Below are positions 22,800-33,636 of a DNA stretch of 64,000 bases, in pieces (the stretch's first letter is position 1; the number at the start of each line of letters is the position of its first letter). The stretch spans positions 141,005,328 to 141,069,327 of the forward strand of contig CM043700.1 in assembly GCA_023935145.1 (NCBI GenBank), written 5' to 3'. The translations under genes and the position numbers were made by a program. The stretch comes from Bretschneidera sinensis. Its lineage: Eukaryota; Streptophyta; Magnoliopsida; Brassicales; Akaniaceae. Below the pieces are notes generated by a model. The model was given only the letters and a program-made list of their open reading frames with translations. It was not told the DNA's origin and ran no database searches.

Positions 22800-23635
22800 A
22801 GAATTAAATGATAATAAATTTGGTTTCTTTGTATAAAAAAAAAAAAACACCGTTATTCTATTGTTCGCGTAATAGCCATAATAGCACATTATTTAATAAT
22901 TATTTCAATGTCTATTATAACATCGGAACAAGTATTTACTACAGATTTTAAAACTTTGATTAAATTACGATTAAGATTATTATCAAAAACATTGCAAATG
23001 TTAGTATGTACCAAAGATTGGCTTGATGCAAAAGATTGTACAAGTTACATATTGAAGAAAGATCAATATAATAGATTGTGTGACAATTGAATAGATTAAG
23101 TAGGAAGAATAATTTGTAACTCTTGATTCGTAAGAGTATAAATTGTGAAAGGCTAAAAATTAATAATAATATTTTTTCTCTTTTAAATTTTTAAATTGTA
23201 TTTTTTAAAATTTTATTCACTTGTAAGTCATTTCATATTCTATATTTATCTTAACTTATTTATTTACTTTATATGTTGTTGATTTTGTAAGTTATTTATT
23301 TGGAAGATTTTTTTAACTTGCATTTTTTAAGTTATTTGTTTATGTTGTTATTTTTGTTCAATTTTTTAGTTATTTTTAATATTTAACTTCATCAATAAAA
23401 TTATTGTTTTTCTATATAATTATAAACATTCAATTCAATATTTATCAGATTTTTACAAATGAAAAACTAATCAATATATACATATGAGGTCCATAGGCCG
23501 CATGACACTGCCCAATAGCCATGCGGAAATTGGGTCGTGCCGGACTTATATTCTTAAAATTTTAACCTAGCACGAAGGCACAATGGGTTATATTGTGTGG
23601 ACCGTGGACCGACACGAAACGACCCATTGCCAACC
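22800..23635 (+). mobile_element. hAT remnant with transposase C-terminus (copy B)
   Basis: The right end reads CACGAAACGACCCATTGCCAACCCTA, here without a clear left terminal repeat. An open frame at 22908-23090 (60 codons) matches the hAT dimerisation domain (ITSEQVFTTDFK, LQMLVCTKDWLD). GC-rich subterminal repeats lie at 23480-23630. It sits left of the landmark GTTTGTGCACTTCAAAATTG, whereas the copy-A hAT element sits right of it. Confidence 0.68.
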
Positions 23636-24495
23636 CTATTTGTTTGTGCACTTCAAAATTGGGCTCTACTTGATTTGGGTCAAGCTTGAAAATGCTAGCA
23701 TAATAATCCATGGCTCGTGAACCCTTTTTTTCACATACAGAAAGAGAACACCTTAATCATATTTTTCATTTTAAAAACTTTGAAGAGGAAAAACAATATT
23801 TTTAATTAAAAATATGGAATAGTCACACATTACAGCGATAATTTATAGTTATTTTTTATGTGTTTGATATATTACATAAATTTGATTATAATATTATCTT
23901 TTAAAATCTATTAAATGTAGTTTTTATGAAATTTATGTTATTGAAGCCTTCGATTTATATTATTTATCGTTTTCTATTAACTAAAATGAGATAGTTTTAA
24001 TTTTATAGTTAAGCTATTTAAAACCAAATTTACACGCTATATAAATATCCAATATAATAAAACTCAATTATAACAAAAAAATAAATAAAATAAAGAATCT
24101 AATCAACTTAAATAGTAAATTAATTTAAATTAGAAATCTAACAAGTTAAATTATAAGATTTTTTTAAAAGATAAAAATTAAATTTATATGAAATTTTTTT
24201 TCCAACACAACAAAATTTAGCAGTTCTAATTAGATGACCCACGACGTTCAATCTATGAACACAAATAAAGATTTCTCATTATAGAACTACAAAGGTTTCT
24301 CTTTATAGAACTATAAATGGTTAAACAATAAAGCATAACTAAGTAGTGTCAACCTATTTTTTTAAAATGAACATCCCACAACAATTGTCCACTACGCAAA
24401 AATGAAGTATAAAATATATTATTACTTTTCCAATAAAAACCCTTTATAAATGGGTCTCATTCTTTTTACAATTTAAAAGTATTTGCTTTTGGTAT
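23636..24495. other. AT-rich ancestral intergenic stretch, copy B
   Basis: It aligns with copy A from about 9250 and copy C from about 48746 and 49440. It includes the empty site for the copy-C SINE (ACTACAAAGGTTTCTCTTT near 24286). No gene is seen. Confidence 0.6.
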
Positions 24496-25694
24496 TGTTG
24501 ATCGGTATTTGATTTTAATAATGACAAAACACTATTTTAATTGCACTAACAGCTTTATCTAAGTGTTTAAGCAACAGAAACATTCAACATAAAAACAAAA
24601 ATGCAAGAACTCAACTCAATTCAGACATCAAGACAAGACAGAAGATCTAGAATAGGCATTAAGGTAATGAAAACAATTGAAAATCTCTCATGCTCAAATA
24701 GTTAACTTGAGTTATGACTCATTTTACAAAAAACTTTGAAAAAATTATTAATACAAATGTTTCTAAATCAAAAACAGTTTTGAAACATGTAAAACTGGGT
24801 TGAAGGACAACCCAATCGACTGGCTCCATATATCAGTCGACTGAGGTATGGGACAAAAGGTTCCCAGTCGACTGCTAATTGAGACAAAAATTTCCCAATC
24901 GACTAATGCGTAGGACTCAGTCGACTGGTACTTTCTCATTGCCTAAAAATTAAAGTTTCTCACCTGACCCATTCGATTGGTACAAGGACCCAGTTGACTG
25001 GTAATTAAAAAAATATGACCGTTTGATACGCGAGACTTGAGCATTTAATGCCCCAAACCTACCAAGTCAGTGTCAAACGATCATATTAATTTAAGGCTAT
25101 ATAAACCCACTTCAATGAGTATTTAAAAGAGAAAATAACACATTCAATTCAACAAGATTGCTCATTAATTCTCAAAAACTTTGAAAAATTTATTGCTGAA
25201 CTATTTTTCAAGTTTATTCTTGAAAAGAGAGATATTGTTCATTTGTAAAAGCACTTATTGCTATCTCTGTACCATTTTACTTTACAGTAAATCTCATTTA
25301 TTGTAAAGGGGAAAGAATTGTAATAACTCTTAGAGTGTTTAGGATTAAACATTTCTTTGTAATTTCTGTGAGGAATGGATTAATTTCCGTAAGAAAGGGA
25401 CTAGCTTACGTGTGAAAAGGATTGATTGTAAGGTTTGTGCAACACCCGTGAAATTACACGACTAAAATTTTAGTGGATTGCTTCAAAGAGGTTCCTTGTA
25501 GAGAGTGGACGTAGGATCGGAATGATTTCGATATTGCCGAACCACTATAAACGGAGTTTGCACTTTCTCTCCCTTTAAACTCTTTTACTTTCAAATATAT
25601 TATTTGAATATGTGTATTGTGTATTTAATTGTTTAATTAGCAAAAGTTTTTCAAACTCAATTCACCCCCACTTGGGTTTGAACCTCAGTTTACA
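24496..25694 (+). mobile_element. solo LTR, same family as 2379-3533 (copy B)
   Basis: It starts TGTTGATCGG and ends AGTTTACA, with flanks GGTAT (24491-24495) and GGTAC (25695-25699), a 5-bp duplication with one mismatch. It carries the GTCGACTGG-like motif cluster at about 24810-25000. It occupies the same position as the LTR at 49630-53905 in copy C, while copy A has the empty site, so this insertion is shared by B and C. Confidence 0.82.
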
Positions 25695-25807
25695 GGTACA
25701 CTCTTTTTTCATGTCAAAATATTGATTTATTCTAATGATTATTTGGGAAACTTCCATATTCCATATAAGATAAAAGCTCTGTTCTTTATTCTTGACAGCC
25801 AAAAGCC

Positions 25808-26358
25808 ATGGCCACCTAAACAGCTTCGCTGTTACAAGCAATCAAATCCTTCGTACAAGCTGAAGCTGGACCTCTCATGAGGCCGTTCACTCGCCCTTCT
25901 ATCACATTCAGTCCCAAGGAAGCTGCTGACATCGATATAGACACCATTCTTGGCATCGCACTCTCAGGTCAGCTTCAGCTAGGCCACAGCGCGCCTTTCT
26001 GTTTGTTTCACAAGAAAGAACACAGATTTCTTTCAGAAAGTGAATATTGATGGTTTTTCAACAAAGACAACATTTATTTATTTAGGGCAAACAAACTATG
26101 GCAGCCGAATATTGATTTGAATTTAATTCAATTCCAATAGTATTAAATTTAAGTTACTAGATATAATTTCATATGCCAACTATATAATATTCTGTATGAC
26201 GCTTTATATTCTAGATATTATTATTTTTTTTAATTGCTAGCTAGTATGTCAATGGTTGGAATTTAAGGATTCATGTGCACAATATGGAGGACTTGATTTT
26301 ATGCTCTCTGCCGTACCATGACAGACATGCATTTGTTCGAATAGTTCAGCTACCTACG
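25808..26358 (+). pseudogene. HEATR1: HEATR1/UTP10-like 5' fragment, copy B
   Basis: Exon 1 is 25808-25967 (donor CAG|GTCAGC). It starts MAT and has TAA as codon 4, where copy A has TCA (Ser). After the stop the frame remains readable: LLQAIKSFVQAEAGPLMRPF, then PKEAADIDIDTILG. The second coding block lies at about 26237-26358 (HVHNMEDLILCSLPYHD) and carries TAG where copy A has AAG (Lys). Both stops are shared with copy C. Most of the gene is missing. Sequence between the upstream flank and the leader has been deleted in this copy. Confidence 0.8.
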
Positions 26359-26874
26359 GATACTCCTCACATTAGTGTTCTATAAATAAAGAGGCCTAAC
26401 CATGCCATGCTGGTAGACAGGAACATGATCGAATTGAGTTAAAGGAATGTACAAAGGAAGAGTTTTCCCCATGCAAACTAGTTATGCAAAGGCTTTGAGT
26501 AATTTTGGATTTGATGCATCCAACATGAAAGAAAGCAGAACCAGAAATACTAGAAAATATGAAATGAAAATGTTTTTGGTTCAATTGCAAATGACATACC
26601 AATGCCAAAATACGACCAGCTTCTGCAATTGCTTCTCGATTTTTGTCATCTAATGATAAATTCCACCAAGCATGCACAGCTTCCTGTCTGAATGTGTGTA
26701 GATAACATGAAATTCCCACACAAAAAAAGGAAAGTAGAAGTTTATAAAGTTAAGCTGGTCTAATTAACTCAAAGCTCATTTAGAATCATATATTTAGGTG
26801 AAATTACACTATAAATTAATTAACAACAGAGAAGTTTTTCTTTTTTTGATAAGTTATTAACAGTAACCAAAGTA

Positions 26875-27704
26875 GGAGAAACTATTCAGCAAACATTAGC
26901 ATGATGATGTGGTACTCCCAGCCAATGAAAGATGCCATATATGATCACCTGACATTCCAATTATATGTTAGATTGATTAGCAAAACTGTCACTACAATTT
27001 TCATATATTTCATATTCTTTTAGTGGTCTTCTAAGAAAAGGAAAACTCTTTTAATGGCAAAAGATCTTTTTTCTCATAGCCCTCTGTCCCTCTCTCTCCA
27101 TTCATACAATGAGCAACTTGGTTCGTCTCCTCTTGAAAACTGCAGCAACCTCTCTAACATTAAAAATGGACTCAATGGCTCCCCGCTTTTCTACGAGAAC
27201 AAGAGAATGCAAGGGAGGAATTATGAGGCTGTGATCTATACTTCAGGTCCCTTGGCTTTCTGTCCGACTCAATGACCTGCCACAATTCACTTCTAATATT
27301 ACTACGGATTTTTTTTAACTTTTGATTGATCTAAAGCTTGATTTTGATCCTTGTTTAACTGGCACTTTTGTTGATTTTAACAGTGTTCATCCAACTATGT
27401 TCGATTTTATTTTTGTCAATTTCTTGGATAAATTGAACTCTGTACAATCTAGCTTATTAAGTCGAGCTCCGACACAGATTGGAGGATAAATAGCAAGAAC
27501 ACTCATTATATTCACACATAATATATGTTCACCTGAAGCAGAATCACAGGGACCCACCTATGTGAAAATGTTCACATCTTACTTATGTCATCCGTAGCAC
27601 AAAGGAAAACTCTTTTAATGGCAAAACTCTTTTAATGGAATGAAATCTCATGTGATCACACGTGGAATTTTTTCATTTGTTGGAGTATACTGAATAATTT
27701 CTCC
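26875..27704. mobile_element. TIR-bounded element in ARABIDILLO intron (copy B)
   Basis: This is the counterpart of 13569-14403 with the same inverted ends (GGAGAAACTATTCAG and the complement of GAATAATTTCTCC). The plus-strand frame at 27054-27275 keeps the reading YNEQLGSSPLENCSNL and YENKRMQGRNYEAVIY with few changes. Confidence 0.6.
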
Positions 27705-28549
27705 CATAGTGGAGAGTTAAATTGCGTATACTCGATTAAGTGACAAAATTACCCATTTGATATAAGTTCAATTTCTAAGATGTTATACTTATCATACATG
27801 AAACATAAAATAGGTTACCTTACACCTTCATGTTGAGAACAAGTAAGTTGCACCAATGCTTCAAGTGCACCTGCCTCGTGCCCAACGGTAGCATTATTGA
27901 TATTGATATCTCCATGAGCAGCCAAATTAGCCAAAGCACGAGCAACCTAGTCAAGAGCAGAAGTAGCCTGAATTTACTAGCCAAAAAATTACCAGATCAC
28001 ATATTAAATGGTCTATAATTCGTAAACGAAAATGTATAATTTTACGCTCTCTCTCAGGTGAGGACATCAGGCATAAACATAGATTATTTTCAAAAGTATA
28101 AAATTGCTTCTTTTCGTGTAAAACGACCCTAGTATATGTTAGGACATGAGATTAGCACTGAGAGTATTTCTCCACAGCTATGTTTTCCAGAAAACTGCAT
28201 CTAGCAATTAAAGATTTGCTTCCATCTTCCACCTTGTAGCAGGGTTGGGGCAATTTGGTGACCGATGAAAACTCAATGACACGGCCTTGAAAATTTCAAG
28301 AAGAGTTTAAAAATGCCTATTGTATTACTTAAAATGAAATGTGACCAGAAACCCCTATCATTTATGCCTATGAGGCAGTGCAAGTGTGCATGTCATTCTC
28401 CAAATGCAAACGAAAACAAATGTGTTCAAACAAACAGTAGGCAGAATCAGTGACAATGATCAACATGACATAACAAATGGAAACCTAAGATCTACCTCAA
28501 ATTATCTGAACATATACTGAAAGTTGAAACCAAAATGCCTGCTCGTGAA

Positions 28550-28851
28550 TGTCAATGGATGGCAAAGTCCATATTCTTTTCTTTAATTAGGGTCACTAAC
28601 TATTCCACTTCACCCACACTTGCCATATATTCATCCTTGTTTTAAGGCTTACTTTAGGCCATGTTTCCTTCCTTGTTTTAAGACTTACTTTAGACCATGT
28701 TTCCTTTCTTGTTTTAAGGAATGTCTTTTTCCTTTAACAACCTATATATACTCTTAATTGTATTCTCAATAATATGAACTCAAGTAAGCATTTGTATAAT
28801 CTCTTTACTCTCTTCAATTCTCACATCTTTTTACTCTCTTAAATTCTAACA
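28550..28851 (+). repeat. 5' LTR of Copia element (302 bp)
   Basis: It runs from TGTCAATGGATGG to CTTAAATTCTAACA. It carries two units of a 36-bp tandem repeat (TTGTTTTAAGGCTTACTTTA and onward, about 28637-28708). A CTATATATACTC TATA-like box lies near 28742. Confidence 0.93.
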
Positions 28852-28863
28852 TGGTATCAGAGC
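28852..28863 (+). promoter_or_regulatory. primer-binding site, initiator tRNA-Met type
   Basis: TGGTATCAGAGC directly abuts the 5' LTR. This is the standard plant Copia priming site. Confidence 0.93.
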
Positions 28864-29201
28864 CAGTTGCTTAGGTTCTTCTCTCGTTTGTAATTTTTCT
28901 CGGTTTTGTGTTTCGGTGTGTTCTGTGTTGTTCTCGGTGAACCCGATGTGAAAGTTTTTTTTTGTTGTTTTTCGGTCTTCTCTTTCTGGGTTGGTGTTGT
29001 CGGCACCTCCTATTTTTTTGGTTTGAGCAGTTTCGGCATTCACAACATCCTCTATTTTCAGAGAGGTGTTTTGTGGATTTGGGTCTCAGATTTCTCGGTG
29101 TTTTTTTTGTTCTTAGATCTCTTTGGCTGGTTGTTTTTTTTCTGCTTTGGGTGGTTTCGGCATTTTTTTTGGTCGGGCTATTTTTTTTGCACTTATTTGC
29201 A

Positions 29202-30125
29202 ATGGACTCTGCACTTGTGTGTGTCAAATTTACGGGCAAAAATTACTCTACATGGGCTTTTCAGTTTGAAATTTTCCTCAAGGGAAAAGAACTTTGGGGC
29301 CATATCGATGGCACGGATGTCGCACAAACATCCAATACAGACCAATCGAAGGATGTTAGGTCTTCTCCTTCTTGGACTGTGCTTGATGCTCGGATCATGT
29401 CTTCGCTTCTTGGTTCGGTGGAGCCACATATTGTCACCAACTTGCGTACTCATCGCTCTGCTCAATCCATGTGCACTTATCTGAAGAAGGTTTATCATCA
29501 AGATAATGATGCTTATCGCTTTCAGTTAGAGCATGCAATTACCACCTTTCAACATGGCAGTCTTTCCATCCAAGACTATTACTCGGCCTTTCTGATTCTT
29601 TGGACTGATTATACTGATTTTGTTACAGCAGCTGTTCCTGTTGCCACTCTTTCGACTATTCAGCAACTCCACGAGACTAGATGGTGTGATCAATTTCTTA
29701 TGAAACTACGCCCGGAATATGAATCTATTCGCTCCTCTCTGCTGAATAGATCTCCTGTTCCTTCTCTTGATGTTTGTTTTGGTGAATTACTTCGTGAAGA
29801 ACAACGTCTTAGTACTCAAGCCACTCTGGAGCAATCTTATGGTAGTCCAGGAACTGTTGCTTATACTGCCCAAGGACGTAGACCGCCTATGCATTCTAAA
29901 AACTTGCAATGTTTTTGCTGTAAGGAATATGGGCATATTGCTGCCAATTGTCCCAAGAAATACTGCTCTTATTGCAAGAAGAAGGGTCACATCATCAAAG
30001 AATGTCGTCTCCGCCCACAGAATCGTCAGGCTCAAGCATTTCAGACTTCTGTTATTGTACCCTCCGCAGCTCCTGGCTCTTCTTCCAGTGCCTCTCCAGT
30101 TCAGGGACCTCCTGCAGCGAATTAA
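29202..30125 (+). CDS. gag: Copia gag (nucleocapsid with two zinc knuckles)
   Basis: The frame starts at the ATG at 29202 (MDSALVCVKFTGKNY), matching the usual Copia gag start in the UBN2/retrotrans_gag style (KNYSTWAFQFEIFLKG). The frame is open for a further 240 bp upstream, but that part is T-rich leader. The C-terminal part has two CX2CX4HX4C knuckles (CFCCKEYGHIAANC and CSYCKKKGHIIKEC). It ends at TAA 30123-30125, and the next codons remain in frame with protease, so the stop separates gag from pol in an otherwise continuous frame. About 307 residues. Confidence 0.88.
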   Translation: MDSALVCVKFTGKNYSTWAFQFEIFLKGKELWGHIDGTDVAQTSNTDQSKDVRSSPSWTVLDARIMSSLLGSVEPHIVTNLRTHRSAQSMCTYLKKVYHQDNDAYRFQLEHAITTFQHGSLSIQDYYSAFLILWTDYTDFVTAAVPVATLSTIQQLHETRWCDQFLMKLRPEYESIRSSLLNRSPVPSLDVCFGELLREEQRLSTQATLEQSYGSPGTVAYTAQGRRPPMHSKNLQCFCCKEYGHIAANCPKKYCSYCKKKGHIIKECRLRPQNRQAQAFQTSVIVPSAAPGSSSSASPVQGPPAAN

Positions 30126-31166
30126 TGCACACCCGAAATGGTGCAACAAATGCTAATTTTAGCATTATCTGCAATGGGGTTTCAAGGTAAAAATTCTATC
30201 AAATTCTGGTACGTAGACTCAGGGGCCTCTAATCACATGACGAATACTCCCACCGCTCTGGGTCATGTTCGACCCTATGTTGGTCCATCTGCCATTCAGA
30301 CTGCCAATGACAGTTCTTTACCAATTGCTGCTGTCGGAGATGCCTCTTCTAAATTCACTGATGTGTTTCTTGCTCCTCAACTTTCCACGAATCTTATTTC
30401 TGTTGGTCAATTAGTTGATAACAATTGTGTTGTTAACTTTTCTGGTGATGGTTGTGTTGTACAGGACCAGGTAACGGGAGAGTTGATCGCGAAGGGACCT
30501 AAAGTGGGGCGCTTGTTTCTACTATTTTTATCTGTCCCAGTAATTTCTCCAGTTTCGTCTATTAAGTCTCTTGCTTGCAATAATATTCCAAATTTGAGTA
30601 TGGTGTGGCATCGTCGTTTAGGCCATCCTAATACTCAGATCTTATCTCATGTATTGCACTCTGGTTTTCTTGATAATGAAGAACGTTCTTCTTTATCTCT
30701 TAAGTGTGATTCTTGCAAACTTGGTAAAAGCAAAATTCTTCCCTTTCCTTTACATGCTAGCAGAGCTTCTCACTGCTTTGATCTTATCCATGGTGATGTT
30801 TGGGGACCTTCTCCCGTTAGTTCACATGAAAAATTTAAATATTATGTGACTTTCATTGATGATTATAGCAGATTCACTTGGGTTTATTTTCTTCGCTCTA
30901 AATCTGAGGTTTTTCGTACTTTCACTAAATTTTTAGCGTATGTTGACAATCAATTTTCTACGACTATTAAGACATTACGCACAGATTCTGGTGGTGAATA
31001 TTTGTCTACTAAGTTTCAGGAATTCTTGGCTTCTAAAGGTATTATTCATCAACGTTCATGTCCTGCTACTCCCCAACAGAATGGAGTAGCCGAACGCAAA
31101 AATCATCATCTTCTTTATGTGGTACGTACTCTCTTGTTAGAATCATCTGTTCCATCAATGTTCTAG
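30126..31166 (+). pseudogene. pol: Copia protease and integrase
   Basis: The frame continues from gag. The protease active site is FWYVDSGASNHMT. Integrase follows with the HHCC zinc module (WHRRLGHPN, then CDSCKLGKSK) and the DDE core (HGDVWGP, FIDDYSRFTWVYF, LRTDSGGEY, PQQNGVAERKNHH, with the catalytic Glu in AERKN). The frame ends at TAG 31164-31166 where Trp is expected (SMF-stop-VEA), after which the same frame continues. Confidence 0.88.
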
Positions 31167-32130
31167 GTCGAGGCTTTGAAAACTGCTACTCACTTGATTA
31201 ATCGTTTACCTTCCCAAATCTTACACATGGAGTCTCCCTATTTCCGCTTGTTTGCTAAACAACCTAGTTATGATAATCTCCGTATCTTTGGTTGTGTATG
31301 TTTTGTCCATTTACCTCCCCATGAGCGACATAAATTATTTGCTCAATCTGTTAGATGTGCATTCTTGGGATATAATGTGTGTTAAAATGGATTTGTTTGC
31401 TATGATCCTACCTTACATCGTACACGTATTTCTAGGAATGTTGTTTTCTTTGAAAATCAATATTTCTTTCCTATGTCCTCTGAGCCCTCTTCTTCTACGA
31501 TGGTCATCCCCTCCTTTGAGCAACAATTTTCAGATCTTCATCAAGTCAGCTCTCGCTTTAAACCAGGTATTGTATATACGAGACGCTCCCGCCCACAGTC
31601 TCTTCCGATGGCTCAACCGATATCTGATCCTACCATGCTCCAGTCAGTTGCAGCACCTTCAGAACACTTGGTACGTCGCTCTTCTCGAATATCTTTACCT
31701 CCGGATAGGTATGGGTGGTTTGCTTCTGCTCTTACTGCTGCATTGTCCAATTTTGATATTCCCACATGCTACTCACATGCTGTCAAGCATGATTGTTGGC
31801 GACAAGCTATGAAGGAAGAAGTTGCTGCTTTAGAGGCCAATCACACCTGGGACATTGCACCTTGTCCTTCCACTATAGTCCCCCTGGGTTGCAAATGGGT
31901 TTACTCCGTCAAGGTTCGATCTGATGGAAGTTTGGATCGTTATAAAGCTCGGCTTGTTGTATTTAGAAATAAACAGGAATATGGTGTTAATTATGAAGAA
32001 ACCTTTGCTCCTGTGGTTAAGATGACCACTGTTCGTATGATTCTAGCTCTTGCTGCTTCCAATGATTCGCCACTACATCAGATGGATGTCAAGAATGCTT
32101 TTCTTCATGGGGATCTTAAAGAGTATTTAT
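31167..32130 (+). pseudogene. pol: Copia integrase C-terminus and N-terminal reverse transcriptase
   Basis: Same frame as the upstream pol. It begins VEALKTATHLINRLPS, runs through YFRLFAKQPSYDNLRIFGC, is interrupted by TAA at 31383-31385 (Gln expected), and continues to the RT start ([48 protein letters not shown]). A one-base deletion near 32122-32131 shifts the frame at the segment that should read YMKPPPG. Confidence 0.85.
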
Positions 32131-33291
32131 ATGAAGCCACCCCCAGGATTGTTTCCTTCTCCAAACTCACATGTGTGTAAGCTTCGTCGCTCCCTTTCTG
32201 GTCTCAAACAAGCTCCAAGGGCTTGGTTTGATAAATTTCGAACTAATTTATTACAATTCTCATTCAAGCAGAGCAAGTATGACACTTCCTTGTTTCTTCG
32301 AAAATCAGACATGGGTATTGTTGTTCTTTTGGTTTATGTTGATGATATTGTGATTACTGATTCCGATTCTGTTTTACTTGACCGGCTCAAGACCCATCTC
32401 TTCGAGTCCTTTCATATGAAAGATCTTGGGTCTCTTACATATTTTCTCGATCTTGAGGTGCATCGTAGTCCGTCGGGTATTTCACTCAATCAACATAAGT
32501 ATACTAGTGACCTGGTGGCTACAGCAAGCCTACAGGAGGCCACTTCTGTTGATACTCCCATGAAATTAAATGTCAAGCTTCGCAAAGAGGATGGTGATTT
32601 ACTTGCTGATCCTAGTTTATACCGAAAGTTGGTGGGCAGTCTTGTCTACCTCACCATTACTAGACCGGACATTTCCTTTGCAGTACAACAAGTCAGCCAG
32701 TTTCTTCAGACCCCTCGTCACCTTCATTTGGTTGCTGTCCGTAGGATCATACGCTATGTTCAAGGAACTTCTGCCCGTGGCTTATTCTTTCCTGCAGGTA
32801 ATTCTCCTCGACTTACTGCTTATAGCGACGCTGATTGGGCTGGTTGTGCTTATACACGTCGCTCCATTACTGGTTGGTGTGTGTTCTTAGGTGATGCATT
32901 GATCTCATGGAAGAGTAAGAAGCAAGACAGAGTTTCTAAGTCATCTACAGAATCTAAGTATCGGGTGATGTCTCTTGCTTGTTCCGAAATTATTTGGCTT
33001 CGAGGTTTGCTTGCTGAGCTAGATTTTTCTGCAACTGATCCTACACCTCTACATGCTAATAATACAAGTGTTATTCAGATCACGGCCAATCCTGTCTATC
33101 ATGAACGCACAAAGCATATTGAAGTCGACTGTCACTCTATCCGCGAAGCTTTTGAAGCTTGTGTTATCACTCTTCCACATGTTTCCACTGACCTACAAAT
33201 TGCTGATATCTTCATCAAAGCGCTCACTCGTCATCGATATTGCTTCTTAAGCAACAAATTGATGCTTATTGATCAACCTGCATCAATTTGA
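32122..33291 (+). pseudogene. pol: Copia reverse transcriptase and RNase H
   Basis: After the frameshift the RT is open to TGA at 33289-33291. It has GLKQAPRAWFDKF, the catalytic LVYVDDIVIT, and the thumb/connection segment (LVGSLVYLTITRPDISFAV). RNase H has SDADWAG and STESKYRVMS, but the usual CDN motif reads HANN, so the third catalytic Asp is replaced by Asn. The C-terminus HIEVDCHSIRE and the tail before the purine tract are typical. Confidence 0.88.
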
Positions 33292-33298
33292 GGGGGGC
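33290..33298 (+). promoter_or_regulatory. polypurine tract of Copia element
   Basis: GAGGGGGGC sits immediately before the 3' LTR and overlaps the pol stop region; it is the plus-strand priming site. Confidence 0.85.
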
Positions 33299-33636
33299 TG
33301 TCAATGGACGGCAAAGTCCATATTCTTTTCTTTAATTAGGGTCACTAACTATTCCACTTCACCCACACTTGCCATATATTCATCCTTGTTTTAAGGCTTA
33401 CTTTAGGCCATGTTTCCTTCCTTGTTTTAAGGCTTACTTTAGGCCATGTTTCCTTCCTTGTTTTAAGCCTTACTTTAGACCATGTTTCCTTCCTTGTTTT
33501 AAGGAATGTTTTTTTCCTTTAACAACCTATATATACTCTTAATTGTATTCTCAATAATATGAACTCAAGTAAGCATTTGTACAATCTCTTTACTCTCTTC
33601 AATTCTCACATCTCTTTACTCTCTTAAATTCTAACA
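33299..33636 (+). repeat. 3' LTR of Copia element (338 bp)
   Basis: It is the same as the 5' LTR apart from about six or seven substitutions and a third unit of the 36-bp tandem repeat (about 33386-33494). It ends CTTAAATTCTAACA. Confidence 0.93.

Larger units (their letters stand above)
28550..33636 (+). mobile_element. full-length Ty1/Copia retrotransposon in ARABIDILLO-B exon 4
   Basis: The element has LTRs at 28550-28851 and 33299-33636, a perfect target duplication GTGAA (28545-28549 and 33637-33641), a primer-binding site complementary to initiator tRNA-Met, a purine tract, and the Copia gene order gag, protease, integrase, RT, RNase H. Copies A and C lack the insertion. The LTRs differ at only about six or seven aligned positions by eye, plus one extra 36-bp repeat unit in the 3' LTR, so insertion is fairly recent. 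Three in-frame stops and one frameshift make it non-autonomous. Confidence 0.95.

Noticed and set aside
22908..23090. Functional hAT transposase
   Set aside because: Only the C-terminal dimerisation segment remains; no catalytic region is seen and the left terminus is missing.
31473..31812. Additional overlapping proteins in alternative frames of Copia pol
   Set aside because: They are shadows of the pol frame without domains of their own.
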